60,334 bases of DNA from Bacteroidaceae bacterium (GCA_900771425.1 CAAGNV010000021.1:1-60334), one strand, 5' to 3'; positions 9,238 through 18,717 are shown, counted from the stretch's first letter. Numbers and translations are program-made. The notes: a model not told the origin generated them from the sequence alone.

Positions 9238-9870
9238 TTACTTGTTCTGCATCTTTTTCTGTTCCTTAAGTTGACCGACGATGTACTGACGCATCATACG
9301 TATGGCCTTATCGTTGTTGCCGCCGTTAGGAATGATGATGTCGGCAAACTGCTTTGACGGTTCGATAAACTCGTCGTGCATAGGCTTGAGTACGTTGCGG
9401 TACTTGGTGATGAGCATGTCGAGCGGATGTCCTCGTTCCTCCATATCACGCACGATGACACGGAGCAGGCGCTCGTCGGGCTCGGCATCGACATAAATCT
9501 TAAGGTCCATCTGGTCGCGCAGTTCCTTGTCGTAGAGCGACATGATGCCCTCGACGATGATGACGTCGCGCGGTTCAACGTGTACGGTCTCGGGCAGTCG
9601 GGTACAAGTGATGTAGGAATAGGTAGGTTGTTCGATTGCCCGTCCCTGCTTGAGTTCTTCAATCTGATGCGAGAAGAGTTTCCAGTCGAAGGCGTTAGGA
9701 TGGTCGAAGTTGGTCTGCTTACGTACTTCGAGCGGTAGGTCGCTCTGGTCGTTGTAGTATGAATCCTGCGGAATGATAGCCACGCTGCCTTCAGGCAATG
9801 CCTCGACTATCTTGTTTACTACGGTGGTCTTTCCGCTGCCTGTACCACCTGCTATACCGATGATAATCAT
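9238..9870 (-). CDS. udk: Uridine kinase
   Basis: Uridine kinase phosphorylates uridine and cytidine with ATP or GTP in pyrimidine salvage. The 210-residue protein has a P-loop GGTGSGKTT at residues 8-16, the DSYY segment of the nucleoside-binding loop, FDHPNAFDW, and the later IIVEGIM and RDMEERG segments. Length and order match bacterial Udk. It is the last gene of a leftward series (araC, uxaA, esterase, udk). The ATG is preceded by a heptamer repeat instead of a ribosome-binding site. Confidence 0.96.
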   Translation of the reverse strand: MIIIGIAGGTGSGKTTVVNKIVEALPEGSVAIIPQDSYYNDQSDLPLEVRKQTNFDHPNAFDWKLFSHQIEELKQGRAIEQPTYSYITCTRLPETVHVEPRDVIIVEGIMSLYDKELRDQMDLKIYVDAEPDERLLRVIVRDMEERGHPLDMLITKYRNVLKPMHDEFIEPSKQFADIIIPNGGNNDKAIRMMRQYIVGQLKEQKKMQNK

Positions 9871-9877
9871 ATTGGGA

Positions 9878-9926
9878 GAATTACGAATTACGAATTACGA
9901 ATTACAAATTACGAATTACAAATTAC
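9878..9926. repeat. Seven tandem 7-bp repeats (GAATTAC/AAATTAC)
   Basis: Seven consecutive heptamers occupy the leader region just before the udk start (9870, minus strand) and make up most of the 73-bp gap to the esterase gene. On the transcribed strand the unit is GTAATTC/GTAATTT. Similar simple arrays are common between Bacteroidales genes. Confidence 0.9.
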
Positions 9927-9943
9927 AAGATAATTGCCGTCAA

Positions 9944-10519
9944 CTAACAGCCCAGCAACTCCTTAACTAACGGGAGCACGGCCGACTTGAGTACTTTCTC
10001 ATTGAGTTGGTGCTCGCCGTCGAAGCGCTGTGCGTTCTTGTAGTACTTACGGAAAAGGTCGTAGGTGTTGCACGATGTATCGTGGATGCCGAACAGTCCG
10101 TAAGTGTTCTCGAGGTCGAATGGCGTGATGCCCTTGAACTGCTGGCGCTCCATCTGGTTGAAGTGCTGTATTATGTCTTTGGTTATCTTGAATGTCTTCT
10201 GGCTGTCCTTACGTCCGTTAAGGAACTTATGTTCGCCGGTCTTCAGTACTTTCGACATGCGTGACATGTTGAATGCAGGGTTGACGCATATCTTTTTGTA
10301 ACCGAACATCTGCTGGGCATACATGGCACCCATCGACGTACCGATGATGAGGTCGGGCTTCTCATCGGCTACAAACTGCTGCAAGAACGGCAATGCCTCT
10401 GCCGGGTCAACAGGTATGTCGGGTGCCACGACCTCGACTTCGGGCAATAACTTACGAAGCAGCTCTACCGTGCCGCTTGCGCCCGATGACGCAAATCCGT
10501 GGAAATATATTATTTTCAT
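9944..10519 (-). CDS. YqiA-like alpha/beta-hydrolase (esterase)
   Basis: The 191-residue protein starts MKIIYFHGFASSGASG, with the oxyanion-loop HGF typical of the YqiA/UPF0227 esterases. The nucleophile elbow GTSMGAMYAQ is near residue 62, and a C-terminal DGEHQLNE supplies the likely catalytic His. The family hydrolyses short acyl esters in vitro; the natural substrate is unknown. It lies 63 bases downstream of the altronate dehydratase gene on the minus strand and may be co-transcribed with it and with udk. Confidence 0.8.
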   Translation of the reverse strand: MKIIYFHGFASSGASGTVELLRKLLPEVEVVAPDIPVDPAEALPFLQQFVADEKPDLIIGTSMGAMYAQQMFGYKKICVNPAFNMSRMSKVLKTGEHKFLNGRKDSQKTFKITKDIIQHFNQMERQQFKGITPFDLENTYGLFGIHDTSCNTYDLFRKYYKNAQRFDGEHQLNEKVLKSAVLPLVKELLGC

Positions 10520-10582
10520 GTTTTTTAGTGTTAAAGTATAGTGTTTATTTCTTGCGCCAATGGCTAATAGTTCACAGTACTC

Positions 10583-12115
10583 TCAAAGCGTAACTCCGTT
10601 CTTGAATATCGAGATTTCCTGATAGTTCTTGCGCTCGTTCCAAGTCAGTTCGCCCGATGCTATGGCAATGACCTTCTGGCGGAAACGCTCGAAGACACTG
10701 TCCATCGGTTCGCCTTCGACAAGTGTGCCGGCATTGAAGTCAATCCATGTAGGTTTGTTCGTAGCGAGTGTGGAGTTGGTTGATACCTTCATGGTCGGGA
10801 CGAACGTGCCGAACGGTGTACCTCGTCCAGTAGTAAACAACACTATGTGGCATCCTGACGCAGCGAGTGCCGTACTGGCTACCAAGTCGTTACCCGGTGC
10901 ACTAAGTAGGTTGAGCCCTTGCTTAGTGAGCCGTTCACCGTATGACAGAACTCCGCAAACAGGACTTGCGCCGCACTTCTGCGTACAACCGAGTGCCTTC
11001 TCCTCGAGCGTGCTGATACCGCCTGCCTTGTTGCCGGGACTCGGGTTCTCGCCCACTGGCTCACCATGTGACAGGAAGTATTCCTTGAAGTCGTTGACCA
11101 GGCTGACAGTCTGGTCGAAGAGGTCACGTGTCAGACATCGGTTCATGAGTATGGTCTCGGCACCGAACATCTCTGGTACTTCTGTCAAGACTGTCGTTCC
11201 GCCCTGACCGACGATATAGTCGGAGAATACTCCAAGCAGCGGGTTAGCCGTGATGCCCGAGAATCCATCCGAGCCGCCGCACTTCAGTCCTACGCGCAAC
11301 TCACTGAGCGGCACCTCCTCGCGGCAGTCGTCACTCATCGCTGCATAGAGTTCACGCAGCAGCTTCATGCCTTCCTCAGTCTCGTCGCCTTCTATACGCT
11401 GAGTCACCATCAGTCGTATGCGGTCGTGGTCGTAGTCGCCGAGCATCTCCATGAAGGCATCGGGCTGATTGTTCTCACAGCCTAATCCTACGATGAGCAC
11501 TGCACCTGCATTTGGGTGCAGCACCATGTCGCGCAACACCTTACGTGTGTTCTCATGGTCGTCAGAAAGTTGGCTGCAACCATAATTATGCGGAAACGAG
11601 ACGATGCGTATGCCGTCAGTACCGACGCCCTGGACCTTACCTTGTTCGCGCAACTCTGCGGTAAAGAGGTCACGCAACTGGTTGCATACTCCGTTGACAC
11701 AACCCACGGTCGGAATTATCCATAACTCGTTGCGTATGCCCACGTCGCCGTTCTTGCGGCGATAGCCCATGAATGTATCACGGCGTGAACGATCCTGACT
11801 GACAGACTCATCCGTCGTGGTGAGGCCAGGCAATGGATGGTATTCGTACTGGAGCAGTCCGCTGAGATTTGTCTTTATATGATTATGACAGACGAAGTCG
11901 CCTTTCCGTTGGTCAGCATTCAAGTGCCCGATAGGGTATCCGTATTTGATGATGTCACTTCCGGCACTAAGGTCGGCAAGCAGGAATTTGTGCCCGGCAG
12001 GAACGTCGTCGTTGAGCACTATGGTCTGTCCGTCAACCGTAACTGCCGTACCAGCCTTAAGTGGCTCGATAGCAACAGCCACGTTGTCGGCTGGATTGAT
12101 TTTAATGTAGTTCAT
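10583..12115 (-). CDS. uxaA: Altronate dehydratase family protein
   Basis: UxaA-type enzymes dehydrate D-altronate to 2-keto-3-deoxygluconate in galacturonate catabolism. The 510-residue protein has an N-terminal SAF-like domain (residues 1-95, HNHIKTNLSG at its end). The large C-terminal domain carries the family signatures GCSQLSDDHENT, GLGCENNQ and LKCGGSDGFSGITANP, plus Cys-containing GCTQKCGASPVCG. It lies 34 bases downstream of an AraC-type regulator on the same strand, suggesting regulated uronate use. A galactarate dehydratase is the closest alternative, but the altronate type fits the length and the fused SAF domain. Confidence 0.87.
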   Translation of the reverse strand: MNYIKINPADNVAVAIEPLKAGTAVTVDGQTIVLNDDVPAGHKFLLADLSAGSDIIKYGYPIGHLNADQRKGDFVCHNHIKTNLSGLLQYEYHPLPGLTTTDESVSQDRSRRDTFMGYRRKNGDVGIRNELWIIPTVGCVNGVCNQLRDLFTAELREQGKVQGVGTDGIRIVSFPHNYGCSQLSDDHENTRKVLRDMVLHPNAGAVLIVGLGCENNQPDAFMEMLGDYDHDRIRLMVTQRIEGDETEEGMKLLRELYAAMSDDCREEVPLSELRVGLKCGGSDGFSGITANPLLGVFSDYIVGQGGTTVLTEVPEMFGAETILMNRCLTRDLFDQTVSLVNDFKEYFLSHGEPVGENPSPGNKAGGISTLEEKALGCTQKCGASPVCGVLSYGERLTKQGLNLLSAPGNDLVASTALAASGCHIVLFTTGRGTPFGTFVPTMKVSTNSTLATNKPTWIDFNAGTLVEGEPMDSVFERFRQKVIAIASGELTWNERKNYQEISIFKNGVTL

Positions 12116-12149
12116 TAGTGTAGTTTAATTTCGTGTATTTATGTTTGAT

Positions 12150-13043
12150 TCATGAGTTGCGGTATTCACGAGGGGTCATGCCCGAGTGCTGCTTGAAGTA
12201 CTTGGCAAACAACGACTGTGTCGTGAAATTCATCCTTTGGCATATTTCCTTGATGGTGAAGTTGCGGTTCTTCAGCAAAGCCTTTATCTCCAGCATTACA
12301 TACTCGTCGATCCAGTCGGTGGCATACTTGCCACTCACGTCGTGGACTATCGACGACAGGTACTTCGGGCTGATGCACAGGGCATCGGCATAATATACGA
12401 CCTGACGATGTTTCTTGTAGTTGTTCTGTACCTCGGTGATGAACTGGTCGAACAACTCGTCGCGCCGACTGGCATGTCGTGGCTTTTCCTTGTAACCGCT
12501 GTTCATAGAGTACGACTGGAAACCATTATACTTGAACAGTTCCAGATACATGCGTGCCACCTGTGGCTTATACCTGAAGTCAGGGTCTATCAGTTTCGAC
12601 TTCATCATCACGTACAGTTGCATTGTCTCCTTCAAGCCGTCCTCGCTGATTTGGAAGAAAGGCATGTCCATGGTTTTGCGCATCATTGCCATGTTCATCT
12701 TCACGTCTTCGCTGTAGTCCATGAAGTCGCGTGCGATGGCAATGATTACTCCACGGAAATCGTCCGACACATATAGCATCTGCAAGAATGATCCTGACAG
12801 TATGGTAGCAACCGAACGGCTTGTCAGCTGGTATTCACGTAGATTTATCTTGAGGTTCATACATCCGTCAACACACATCACTATCAGTGTCATACCCAAC
12901 TGCACAGGCGACTCCATCCGTTGCAGACGCGGTGGATGATTGTCGAGCACGTTGTCCGATACAAACAACTTACCCTCAATCTGAGCCGAATACTCATCAT
13001 GTGGGAAAGAAGAGAAATCTATCATTTTTAAGTCTTCATTCAT
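12150..13043 (-). CDS. AraC-family transcriptional regulator
   Basis: The 297-residue protein has an N-terminal cupin-like sensing region and a C-terminal double helix-turn-helix of about 100 residues. Its second half includes EICQRMNFTTQSLFAKYFKQ and ends MTPREYRNS, as is typical for AraC. The ATG at 13043 was chosen because a longer frame begins with TTG inside the promoter -7 element at 13066-13073. It is the first gene of a leftward group and lies just upstream of uxaA, so control of altronate use is plausible but not shown. It is divergent from miaB. Confidence 0.88.
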   Translation of the reverse strand: MNEDLKMIDFSSFPHDEYSAQIEGKLFVSDNVLDNHPPRLQRMESPVQLGMTLIVMCVDGCMNLKINLREYQLTSRSVATILSGSFLQMLYVSDDFRGVIIAIARDFMDYSEDVKMNMAMMRKTMDMPFFQISEDGLKETMQLYVMMKSKLIDPDFRYKPQVARMYLELFKYNGFQSYSMNSGYKEKPRHASRRDELFDQFITEVQNNYKKHRQVVYYADALCISPKYLSSIVHDVSGKYATDWIDEYVMLEIKALLKNRNFTIKEICQRMNFTTQSLFAKYFKQHSGMTPREYRNS

Positions 13044-13065
13044 ACTCAATCGTACTTTTAGACTA

Positions 13066-13073
13066 CAAAAGTA
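13066..13073 (-). promoter_or_regulatory. -7 element for the araC-uxaA group
   Basis: On the minus strand the sequence reads TACTTTTG, matching TAnnTTTG, about 23 bases before the chosen ATG. It decides the start of the regulator gene. Confidence 0.6.
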
Positions 13074-13188
13074 CAACTTTTTTTGTTAATAACCGAAGAA
13101 TATTCGACTAATTTACAAATAATATTAAAAAGAACAGTCAAAACTACATTTTGTTAAGATGTTTTTCTCCTATCTCACTAAAAGTTTG

Positions 13189-13196
13189 TACCTTTG
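13189..13196 (+). promoter_or_regulatory. -7 element for miaB
   Basis: TACCTTTG matches the Bacteroidota -7 consensus. Transcription would start near 13202, leaving a leader of about 20 bases before the ATG at 13224. An upstream in-frame TTG at 13206 would be almost at the transcript end, so the ATG is preferred. Confidence 0.7.
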
Positions 13197-13223
13197 TAGT
13201 CGAATTTGGATAAGTATGCACGA

Positions 13224-14744
13224 ATGAAACGTCTATATATAGAAACATACGGCTGTCAGATGAACACAGCCGACAGCGAAGTCATCGCCTCAATCATGAA
13301 AATGGCAGGTTATGAAACCATCGACAGCATCGATGATGCCGATGCCGTTCTGCTCAACACATGTTCAATACGTGACAACGCCGAACAAAAGATATTCAAC
13401 CGATTAGAAGTATTATACAACCTTCAGAAGTCCATTGCCAAACCATCGGGACAGAACCGCCGACTCATCATCGGAGTAGTTGGATGCATGGCAGAACGAA
13501 TGAAGGAGGAACTCATCGAGAACCACCATGTCAATCTCGTGGCAGGTCCCGATGCCTACCTCTCGCTGCCCGAGCTCTTTGCAGCAGCCGAAATGGGCGA
13601 GAAAGCCATCAACGTAGAACTCTCAACCACCGAGACATATAAGGACATCATACCTGAACGCATCTGCGGAAGCCGCATTTCAGGATTCGTCAGCATCATG
13701 CGAGGTTGCAACAACTTCTGCCACTACTGCATCGTGCCTTACACCAGAGGACGTGAGCGCAGCCGCGACGTAGAGTCAATACTCAACGAAGTACGCGACC
13801 TCCACGACCGTGGCTTCAAGGAAGTAACCCTCCTCGGCCAGAACGTCAACAGTTACCGTTTCGTACCCACTGCCGCCCCGGCAGCCACTGATGACGTTGC
13901 CACTGATGATGTTGCCACTGATGATGTTGCCACTGATGATGTTGCCACTGATGATGCCGTTGCTGTCTCAGCCGCCTCTGAAGCCACAGCCCCCGTTCCT
14001 TCGGCATCTCCCGAAGTCCTCGTTTCCGCTGAAGGCACAAAAAGCGCCCCTGCTCCAATCACCTTCCCACAGCTCCTGCGCACCGTAGCCGAGACATTCC
14101 CCGACATGCGCATCCGCTTCACCACTTCACACCCTAAGGACATGAGCGACGAGACACTCCGCGTCATCGCCTCCACTCCTAACATCTGCCGTCACATACA
14201 CCTGCCGGTACAGAGCGGAAGCGACCGCATACTGAAGCTCATGAACCGAAAATATACCCGCGAATGGTATCTCGACCGCGTCAAGGCCATCCGCACCATC
14301 ATACCCGACTGCGGCCTGACCACCGACATCTTCAGCGGTTACCACTCTGAGACCGAGGAAGACCATCAGCTCTCACTCTCGCTGATGCGTGAATGTCAGT
14401 ACGACTCGGCCTTCATGTTCAAGTACTCCGAACGTCCCGGCACTTACGCATCACGCAACTTGCCCGACGACATTCCCGAGGACGTGAAAGTACGCCGACT
14501 GAACGAGTTGATAGCACTGCAGAACCAACTCTCTGCCGATAGTTACCGACGCGACATAGGCAAGACCTTCGAAGTGCTTGTAGAAGGTGTCAGCAAGCGC
14601 TCGCACGACCAACTCTTCGGCCGTACACAACAGTACAAGGTAGTGGTCTTCGACCGTGGCAACCATCATGTGGGCGACTTCGTCAAGGTACGCATCACCG
14701 ATGCCACGTCAGCCACACTCAGGGGCGAAGAAGTCAAGGACTGA
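13224..14744 (+). CDS. miaB: tRNA-2-methylthio-N6-dimethylallyladenosine synthase with a repeat-containing insert
   Basis: MiaB is a radical-SAM methylthiotransferase acting on A37 of tRNAs reading UNN codons. The N-terminal domain has the cluster cysteines in YGCQMN, NTCSIR and GCMAER. The radical-SAM motif is CNNFCHYC within RGCNNFCHYCIVPYTRGRER, and a C-terminal TRAM domain follows. The protein has about 506 residues, roughly 55-65 more than usual. The excess is an Ala/Thr/Asp/Pro-rich insert after NVNSYRFV (about 13863-14058) that begins with five tandem TDDVA-type pentapeptides. The frame is intact and the conserved domain resumes at FPQLLRTVAE. The insert is probably a surface loop. Confidence 0.95.
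   Translation: MKRLYIETYGCQMNTADSEVIASIMKMAGYETIDSIDDADAVLLNTCSIRDNAEQKIFNRLEVLYNLQKSIAKPSGQNRRLIIGVVGCMAERMKEELIENHHVNLVAGPDAYLSLPELFAAAEMGEKAINVELSTTETYKDIIPERICGSRISGFVSIMRGCNNFCHYCIVPYTRGRERSRDVESILNEVRDLHDRGFKEVTLLGQNVNSYRFVPTAAPAATDDVATDDVATDDVATDDVATDDAVAVSAASEATAPVPSASPEVLVSAEGTKSAPAPITFPQLLRTVAETFPDMRIRFTTSHPKDMSDETLRVIASTPNICRHIHLPVQSGSDRILKLMNRKYTREWYLDRVKAIRTIIPDCGLTTDIFSGYHSETEEDHQLSLSLMRECQYDSAFMFKYSERPGTYASRNLPDDIPEDVKVRRLNELIALQNQLSADSYRRDIGKTFEVLVEGVSKRSHDQLFGRTQQYKVVVFDRGNHHVGDFVKVRITDATSATLRGEEVKD
13884..13958 (+). repeat. Five 15-bp tandem repeats inside miaB
   Basis: Units of GCCACTGATGATGTT (first and last with one or two changes) encode the pentapeptide ATDDV. The 15-base period preserves frame under copy-number change. 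Confidence 0.95.
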
Positions 14745-14823
14745 TGAAGTCCTGAGCACAAGAAACGCCCAATCAACAGAAACGCAAGTTCACAGATACA
14801 ATATCACAGATAACAACAGATAT

Positions 14824-15702
14824 ATGTCAAAGAAACACAATAAGGTATCGGCTGTATTCAATACGCAGTTCATCACGTCGCTCATCAGCATCAGCCTCGT
14901 GCTTATACTGCTTGGCACCATCGTGCTCTTCGTCCTCAGTGCACGCAACCTCTCGGGCTACGTACGCGAGAACATCAACATCACAGTGATTCTCAACGAC
15001 GACATCAGCCAGAAAGACGTCGAATGGCTGAAGAGTCACATAAAGGACCAACCTTACACCAAGTCGCTCAGATACATAAGCAAGGAGGAAGCCCTCCACG
15101 AACAATGTAACGATATGGGTACCGACCCATCGGAGTTTCTCGGTTACAACCCGTTTACTGCCTCGTTCGAGATAAAACTCAACGCCGACTATGCCAATAG
15201 CCAGTCGATAAAGCAAATCATACGCGAGATAAAGACCACGAACAAGGTGATGGACGTCATCTATCAGAAGGAACTGATGGACTCCGTCAACTATAACATA
15301 CGCAAGCTCAGCATCATACTGCTCATCATAGCAGCACTCTTCACATACATCTCGTTTGCGCTCATCAACAACACGGTACGCCTCACCATCTTCTCCAAGC
15401 GTTTCATCATCAACACCATGAAACTGGTAGGAGCCAGCTGGTCGTTCATACGCCGTCCGTTCCTCAACCGTGCGTTCAGCCTTGCCATCATATCAGCCAT
15501 CATAGCCGATGCCATCATCATCGGCGGCATCTATTGGCTTCAGGGCTACGAACCCGAGATAAGCGAAGTAATCAACCTTAACGTACTCATCATCACAGGT
15601 GTGGCAGTACTCGTGTTCGGTATCATCATCACTTACCTCTGCACCTACTTCTCGTTGTTGCGCTACCTACGCATGAGCAGCAACGAACTCTATCACATCT
15701 GA
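14824..15702 (+). CDS. ftsX: Cell division permease-like protein FtsX
   Basis: FtsX is the membrane partner of the ATPase FtsE and links cell division to peptidoglycan hydrolase activation. The 292-residue protein has a first membrane helix at about residues 22-43 and a periplasmic domain of about 120 residues (VRENINITVILNDD onward). Three further helices follow in the C-terminal FtsX domain. The ATG at 14824 (MSKKHNKVS) was chosen because the upstream frame overlaps miaB and lacks family similarity. ftsE is not adjacent. It starts the conserved Bacteroidales series ftsX-DUF3098-uppP-truB-queA. Confidence 0.9.
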   Translation: MSKKHNKVSAVFNTQFITSLISISLVLILLGTIVLFVLSARNLSGYVRENINITVILNDDISQKDVEWLKSHIKDQPYTKSLRYISKEEALHEQCNDMGTDPSEFLGYNPFTASFEIKLNADYANSQSIKQIIREIKTTNKVMDVIYQKELMDSVNYNIRKLSIILLIIAALFTYISFALINNTVRLTIFSKRFIINTMKLVGASWSFIRRPFLNRAFSLAIISAIIADAIIIGGIYWLQGYEPEISEVINLNVLIITGVAVLVFGIIITYLCTYFSLLRYLRMSSNELYHI

Positions 15703-15751
15703 CAGAAGCCAGCATCGTAAGACAGAAAAACAACTAAAAACCAACAGATAA

Positions 15752-16012
15752 ATGAAAGACTTAGCATTTGGAAAACTCAATTACATCCTGCTCATCGCAG
15801 GTGTGGTTACAGTCATCGTAGGCTTTATCCTCATGTCGGGCAAAGGAACGACCGAAGAGGCATACAACCCAGAGATATTCAGCGATATGCGCATCAAGGT
15901 AGCACCTCTGACTGCGCTTGCCGGATTCATCGTCGTCATCGTTGCCATCCTCATCAGACCAAGCAAAGCCATTGAGACCGACACCGACAATAACCCTCAA
16001 ACAGCAGAATAA
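15752..16012 (+). CDS. DUF3098 small membrane protein
   Basis: This 86-residue protein has two membrane helices (about residues 10-28 and 50-70) separated by a polar loop containing YNPEIFSDMRIKVAP, the hallmark of DUF3098. Its function is unknown. Its stop codon is directly followed by the uppP ATG with no gap, indicating translational coupling within the ftsX-uppP series. Confidence 0.88.
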   Translation: MKDLAFGKLNYILLIAGVVTVIVGFILMSGKGTTEEAYNPEIFSDMRIKVAPLTALAGFIVVIVAILIRPSKAIETDTDNNPQTAE

Positions 16013-16852
16013 ATGGATTGGCTACAAGCACTCATCATGGGCATATTCCAGGGATTGACCGAATATCTGCCCGTCAGCAGCAGCGGACACCTCGCCATCG
16101 CAGGTGAACTGCTGGGCATCAGCGACCCAGAACAGATCATGCCGTTCACCATTGCCGTACACGTGGCAACGGTATTAAGCACACTCGTCATCCTGTGGCG
16201 CGAAATCGTGTGGCTCTTCATCGGGGCATTCAGCCGCAACAACAAGCACAACAACCCTTACGGACTGCGCATGCTCAACGACGAGCAGAACTACATCCTC
16301 TGCATCATCGTCTCGATGATTCCTATCGGCATCGTAGGCCTCTCACCGCTCAAGGACATCGTCGAAGGTGCATTCAGCAGCCTGCTCGTAGTCGGTATAT
16401 GTCTGATTATCACTTCAGCGCTGCTTGCTTTCTCGTTCTTCTCCCGGCCACGTGAGAAGGAGCATATCGGACTTGTCGATGCCTTCATCATCGGCATAGC
16501 CCAGGCTTGTGCCGTATTGCCGGGACTGTCGCGCTCGGGCAGCACCATCGGTACCGGACTCATCCTCGGCGACAAGAAGGAAAAGTTGGCTCAGTTCTCG
16601 TTCCTCATGGTCATCCCGCCTATATTGGGCGAGGCATTGCTCACCACGAAGGACATGATCGAAAGTGGTGTCGAGACAGCCATGGCAGGCATTTCGGCTT
16701 CTTCGCTGATCGTCGGTTTCATTGCTGCATTTGTTACAGGATGCATTGCCTGCAAGTGGATGATTAACCTCGTAAGAAACGGCAAGATGATTTATTTTGC
16801 CATTTACTGCGCCATTGCCGGTTTGGCAGTTATTATCTGGCAACTGGCATAA
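16013..16852 (+). CDS. uppP: Undecaprenyl-diphosphatase
   Basis: UppP (BacA) dephosphorylates undecaprenyl diphosphate to recycle the lipid carrier of cell-wall synthesis and gives bacitracin tolerance. The 279-residue integral membrane protein shows both signatures: GLTEYLPVSSSGHLAI near residues 15-30 and PGLSRSGSTIGTGLILG near residues 165-181. About seven or eight membrane helices are visible. It is translated directly after DUF3098. Confidence 0.96.
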   Translation: MDWLQALIMGIFQGLTEYLPVSSSGHLAIAGELLGISDPEQIMPFTIAVHVATVLSTLVILWREIVWLFIGAFSRNNKHNNPYGLRMLNDEQNYILCIIVSMIPIGIVGLSPLKDIVEGAFSSLLVVGICLIITSALLAFSFFSRPREKEHIGLVDAFIIGIAQACAVLPGLSRSGSTIGTGLILGDKKEKLAQFSFLMVIPPILGEALLTTKDMIESGVETAMAGISASSLIVGFIAAFVTGCIACKWMINLVRNGKMIYFAIYCAIAGLAVIIWQLA

Positions 16853-16875
16853 CACACACTCTTAACCCCATACTC

Positions 16876-17622
16876 ATGACTTTCAACCCTCTTCAAGGAG
16901 AGATTCTCATATTCAACAAGCCCTACCGTTGGTCGAGTTTCGAATTGGTTGCGAAAGTACGCGGAAAAGTACGCAACCGATTAGGAGTCAAGAAACTGAA
17001 GGTTGGCCATGCCGGCACACTCGACCCCCTCGCTACCGGAGTGCTCATCATCTGTACGGGCAAGGCAACGAAGCAGGTGGAAGAATTGCAGAGCCACACG
17101 AAGGAATATGTGGCTACGCTGCGTCTCGGTGCCACCACTCCGTCGTTCGACCGCGAGACCGAGGAAGATGCCACATACCCAACCGGGCACATCACAAGGG
17201 AACTGATTGAATCGACCTTACGTCAGTTCAAGGGCGAGATAATGCAGGTGCCGCCAATTTATTCTGCCGTGAAAATCGACGGCAAGCGTGCATACGACTT
17301 TGCCCGTAAGGGCCGCGACGTAGAACTCAAGGCCAAGCCTCTGGTCATCGACGAGATAGAACTCATGGAATGCGACCTCGAGAACCAACGTATCATGCTC
17401 AGGGTAGTATGCAGCAAAGGTACTTACATTCGTGCCCTGGCACGCGACATCGGACAGGCACTGGGCAGCGGAGCCTACCTGACCGACCTCTGCCGCACTC
17501 GAATCGGACAGTACCGACTGGCTGACTGCAAGGACATCCTGCAGTTCGACGAATGGCTCGACCAGCAGGACATCGTGATGCCCCAGCCGTCGGACGGCAA
17601 CCAAAACCACAAAAGCGAATAA
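16876..17622 (+). CDS. truB: tRNA pseudouridine-55 synthase
   Basis: TruB makes pseudouridine 55 in the T loop of tRNAs. The catalytic Asp is Asp50 in KVGHAGTLDPLATG. Other family segments are KEYVATLRLG, the PPIYSAVKIDGKRAYD segment, and VVCSKGTYIRALARDIG. The protein has 248 residues, about the length of the catalytic domain plus a short C-terminus, and lacks an extended PUA domain. It lies between uppP and queA with gaps of about 25 bases. Confidence 0.96.
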   Translation: MTFNPLQGEILIFNKPYRWSSFELVAKVRGKVRNRLGVKKLKVGHAGTLDPLATGVLIICTGKATKQVEELQSHTKEYVATLRLGATTPSFDRETEEDATYPTGHITRELIESTLRQFKGEIMQVPPIYSAVKIDGKRAYDFARKGRDVELKAKPLVIDEIELMECDLENQRIMLRVVCSKGTYIRALARDIGQALGSGAYLTDLCRTRIGQYRLADCKDILQFDEWLDQQDIVMPQPSDGNQNHKSE

Positions 17623-17646
17623 TCACTTAAACAAACATAAGTAAAG

Positions 17647-18702
17647 ATGAAACTTTCAGAATTCAAATTCAAGTTACCAGACGAGAAAATTGCCCTTTAT
17701 CCACCAATGCACCGCGACGAGTGCCGACTGATGGTGCTCAACCGCCAGACAGGAGAAATCGAGCACAGACTGTTCAAGGACATCATCGACTATTTCGACG
17801 ACGGCGACTCGTTCGTGTTCAATGACACCCAGGTATTTCCTGCACGACTCTACGGAAACAAGGAGAAGACCGGTGCACGCATCGAGGTATTCCTGCTGCG
17901 CGAACTCAACGCCGACATGCACCTCTGGGACGTACTGGTCGATCCTGCACGCAAGATACGCATAGGCAACAAACTCTATTTCGGCGAGGACAACTCGATG
18001 GTAGCCGAAGTCATCGACAACACCACGTCGCGCGGACGTACACTGCGCTTCCTATACGACGGTCCTCACGACGAATTCAAGCAGACACTCTATGCACTGG
18101 GCGAGGCACCGATAGCCGACGACGTGCGTAACCTGCGCCCTGCCATTCCTGAAGACATGGAGACATTCCAGACAATATACGCACGATACGAAGGTGCCAC
18201 CACCGCTCCGGCAACAGGACTCCACTTCTCACGCGAACTGATGAAGCGCATGGAAATCAAGGGTATCAACCAGGCATTCATCACCATGCACGCCGGACTG
18301 GGCAACTTCAGGAGCATCGACGTCGAAGACCTCACAAAGCACAAGACCGACAGCGAACAGATATTCGTGACAAAGGAAGCTTGCGACATAGTCAACGCCT
18401 CGAAGATAGGCGGACACCGCGTCTGCGCAGTGGGCAACACGTCAATGCGCACACTCGAGACCGTCGTCGGTCCCAACGGACTCATCAAGGAATTTGAAGG
18501 CTGGACCAACAAGTTCATCTTCCCTCCTTACACATTCAACGTAGCCGACGCATTCGTTGCCAACTTCCAACTGCCACTCACCGTCATGCTCATGATGCAG
18601 TGCGCATTCGGCGGTTACCAACTCGTACTCGACGCCTACGAAGAAGCACTCAAGGGCGAATACAAGTTCGGCAGCTACGGAGACGCACTCCTTATTATAT
18701 AA
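17647..18702 (+). CDS. queA: S-adenosylmethionine:tRNA ribosyltransferase-isomerase
   Basis: QueA transfers and isomerises the ribose of SAM onto preQ1-modified tRNA to give epoxyqueuosine. The 351-residue protein has expected length and begins with the LSEFKFKLPDEKIALYPP segment. It continues with FNDTQVFPARL, a TGLHFSRELM segment, GLGNFR and a C-terminal LMMQCAFGGY close to the typical LxMLxSAFAG. It is followed 15 bases later by folK. Confidence 0.95.
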   Translation: MKLSEFKFKLPDEKIALYPPMHRDECRLMVLNRQTGEIEHRLFKDIIDYFDDGDSFVFNDTQVFPARLYGNKEKTGARIEVFLLRELNADMHLWDVLVDPARKIRIGNKLYFGEDNSMVAEVIDNTTSRGRTLRFLYDGPHDEFKQTLYALGEAPIADDVRNLRPAIPEDMETFQTIYARYEGATTAPATGLHFSRELMKRMEIKGINQAFITMHAGLGNFRSIDVEDLTKHKTDSEQIFVTKEACDIVNASKIGGHRVCAVGNTSMRTLETVVGPNGLIKEFEGWTNKFIFPPYTFNVADAFVANFQLPLTVMLMMQCAFGGYQLVLDAYEEALKGEYKFGSYGDALLII

Positions 18703-18717
18703 TATAGCAAGATCCAA

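Noticed and set aside
14656..14823. N-terminal extension of FtsX
   Set aside because: It overlaps the end of miaB and has no family similarity; the ATG at 14824 starts the typical FtsX N-terminus.
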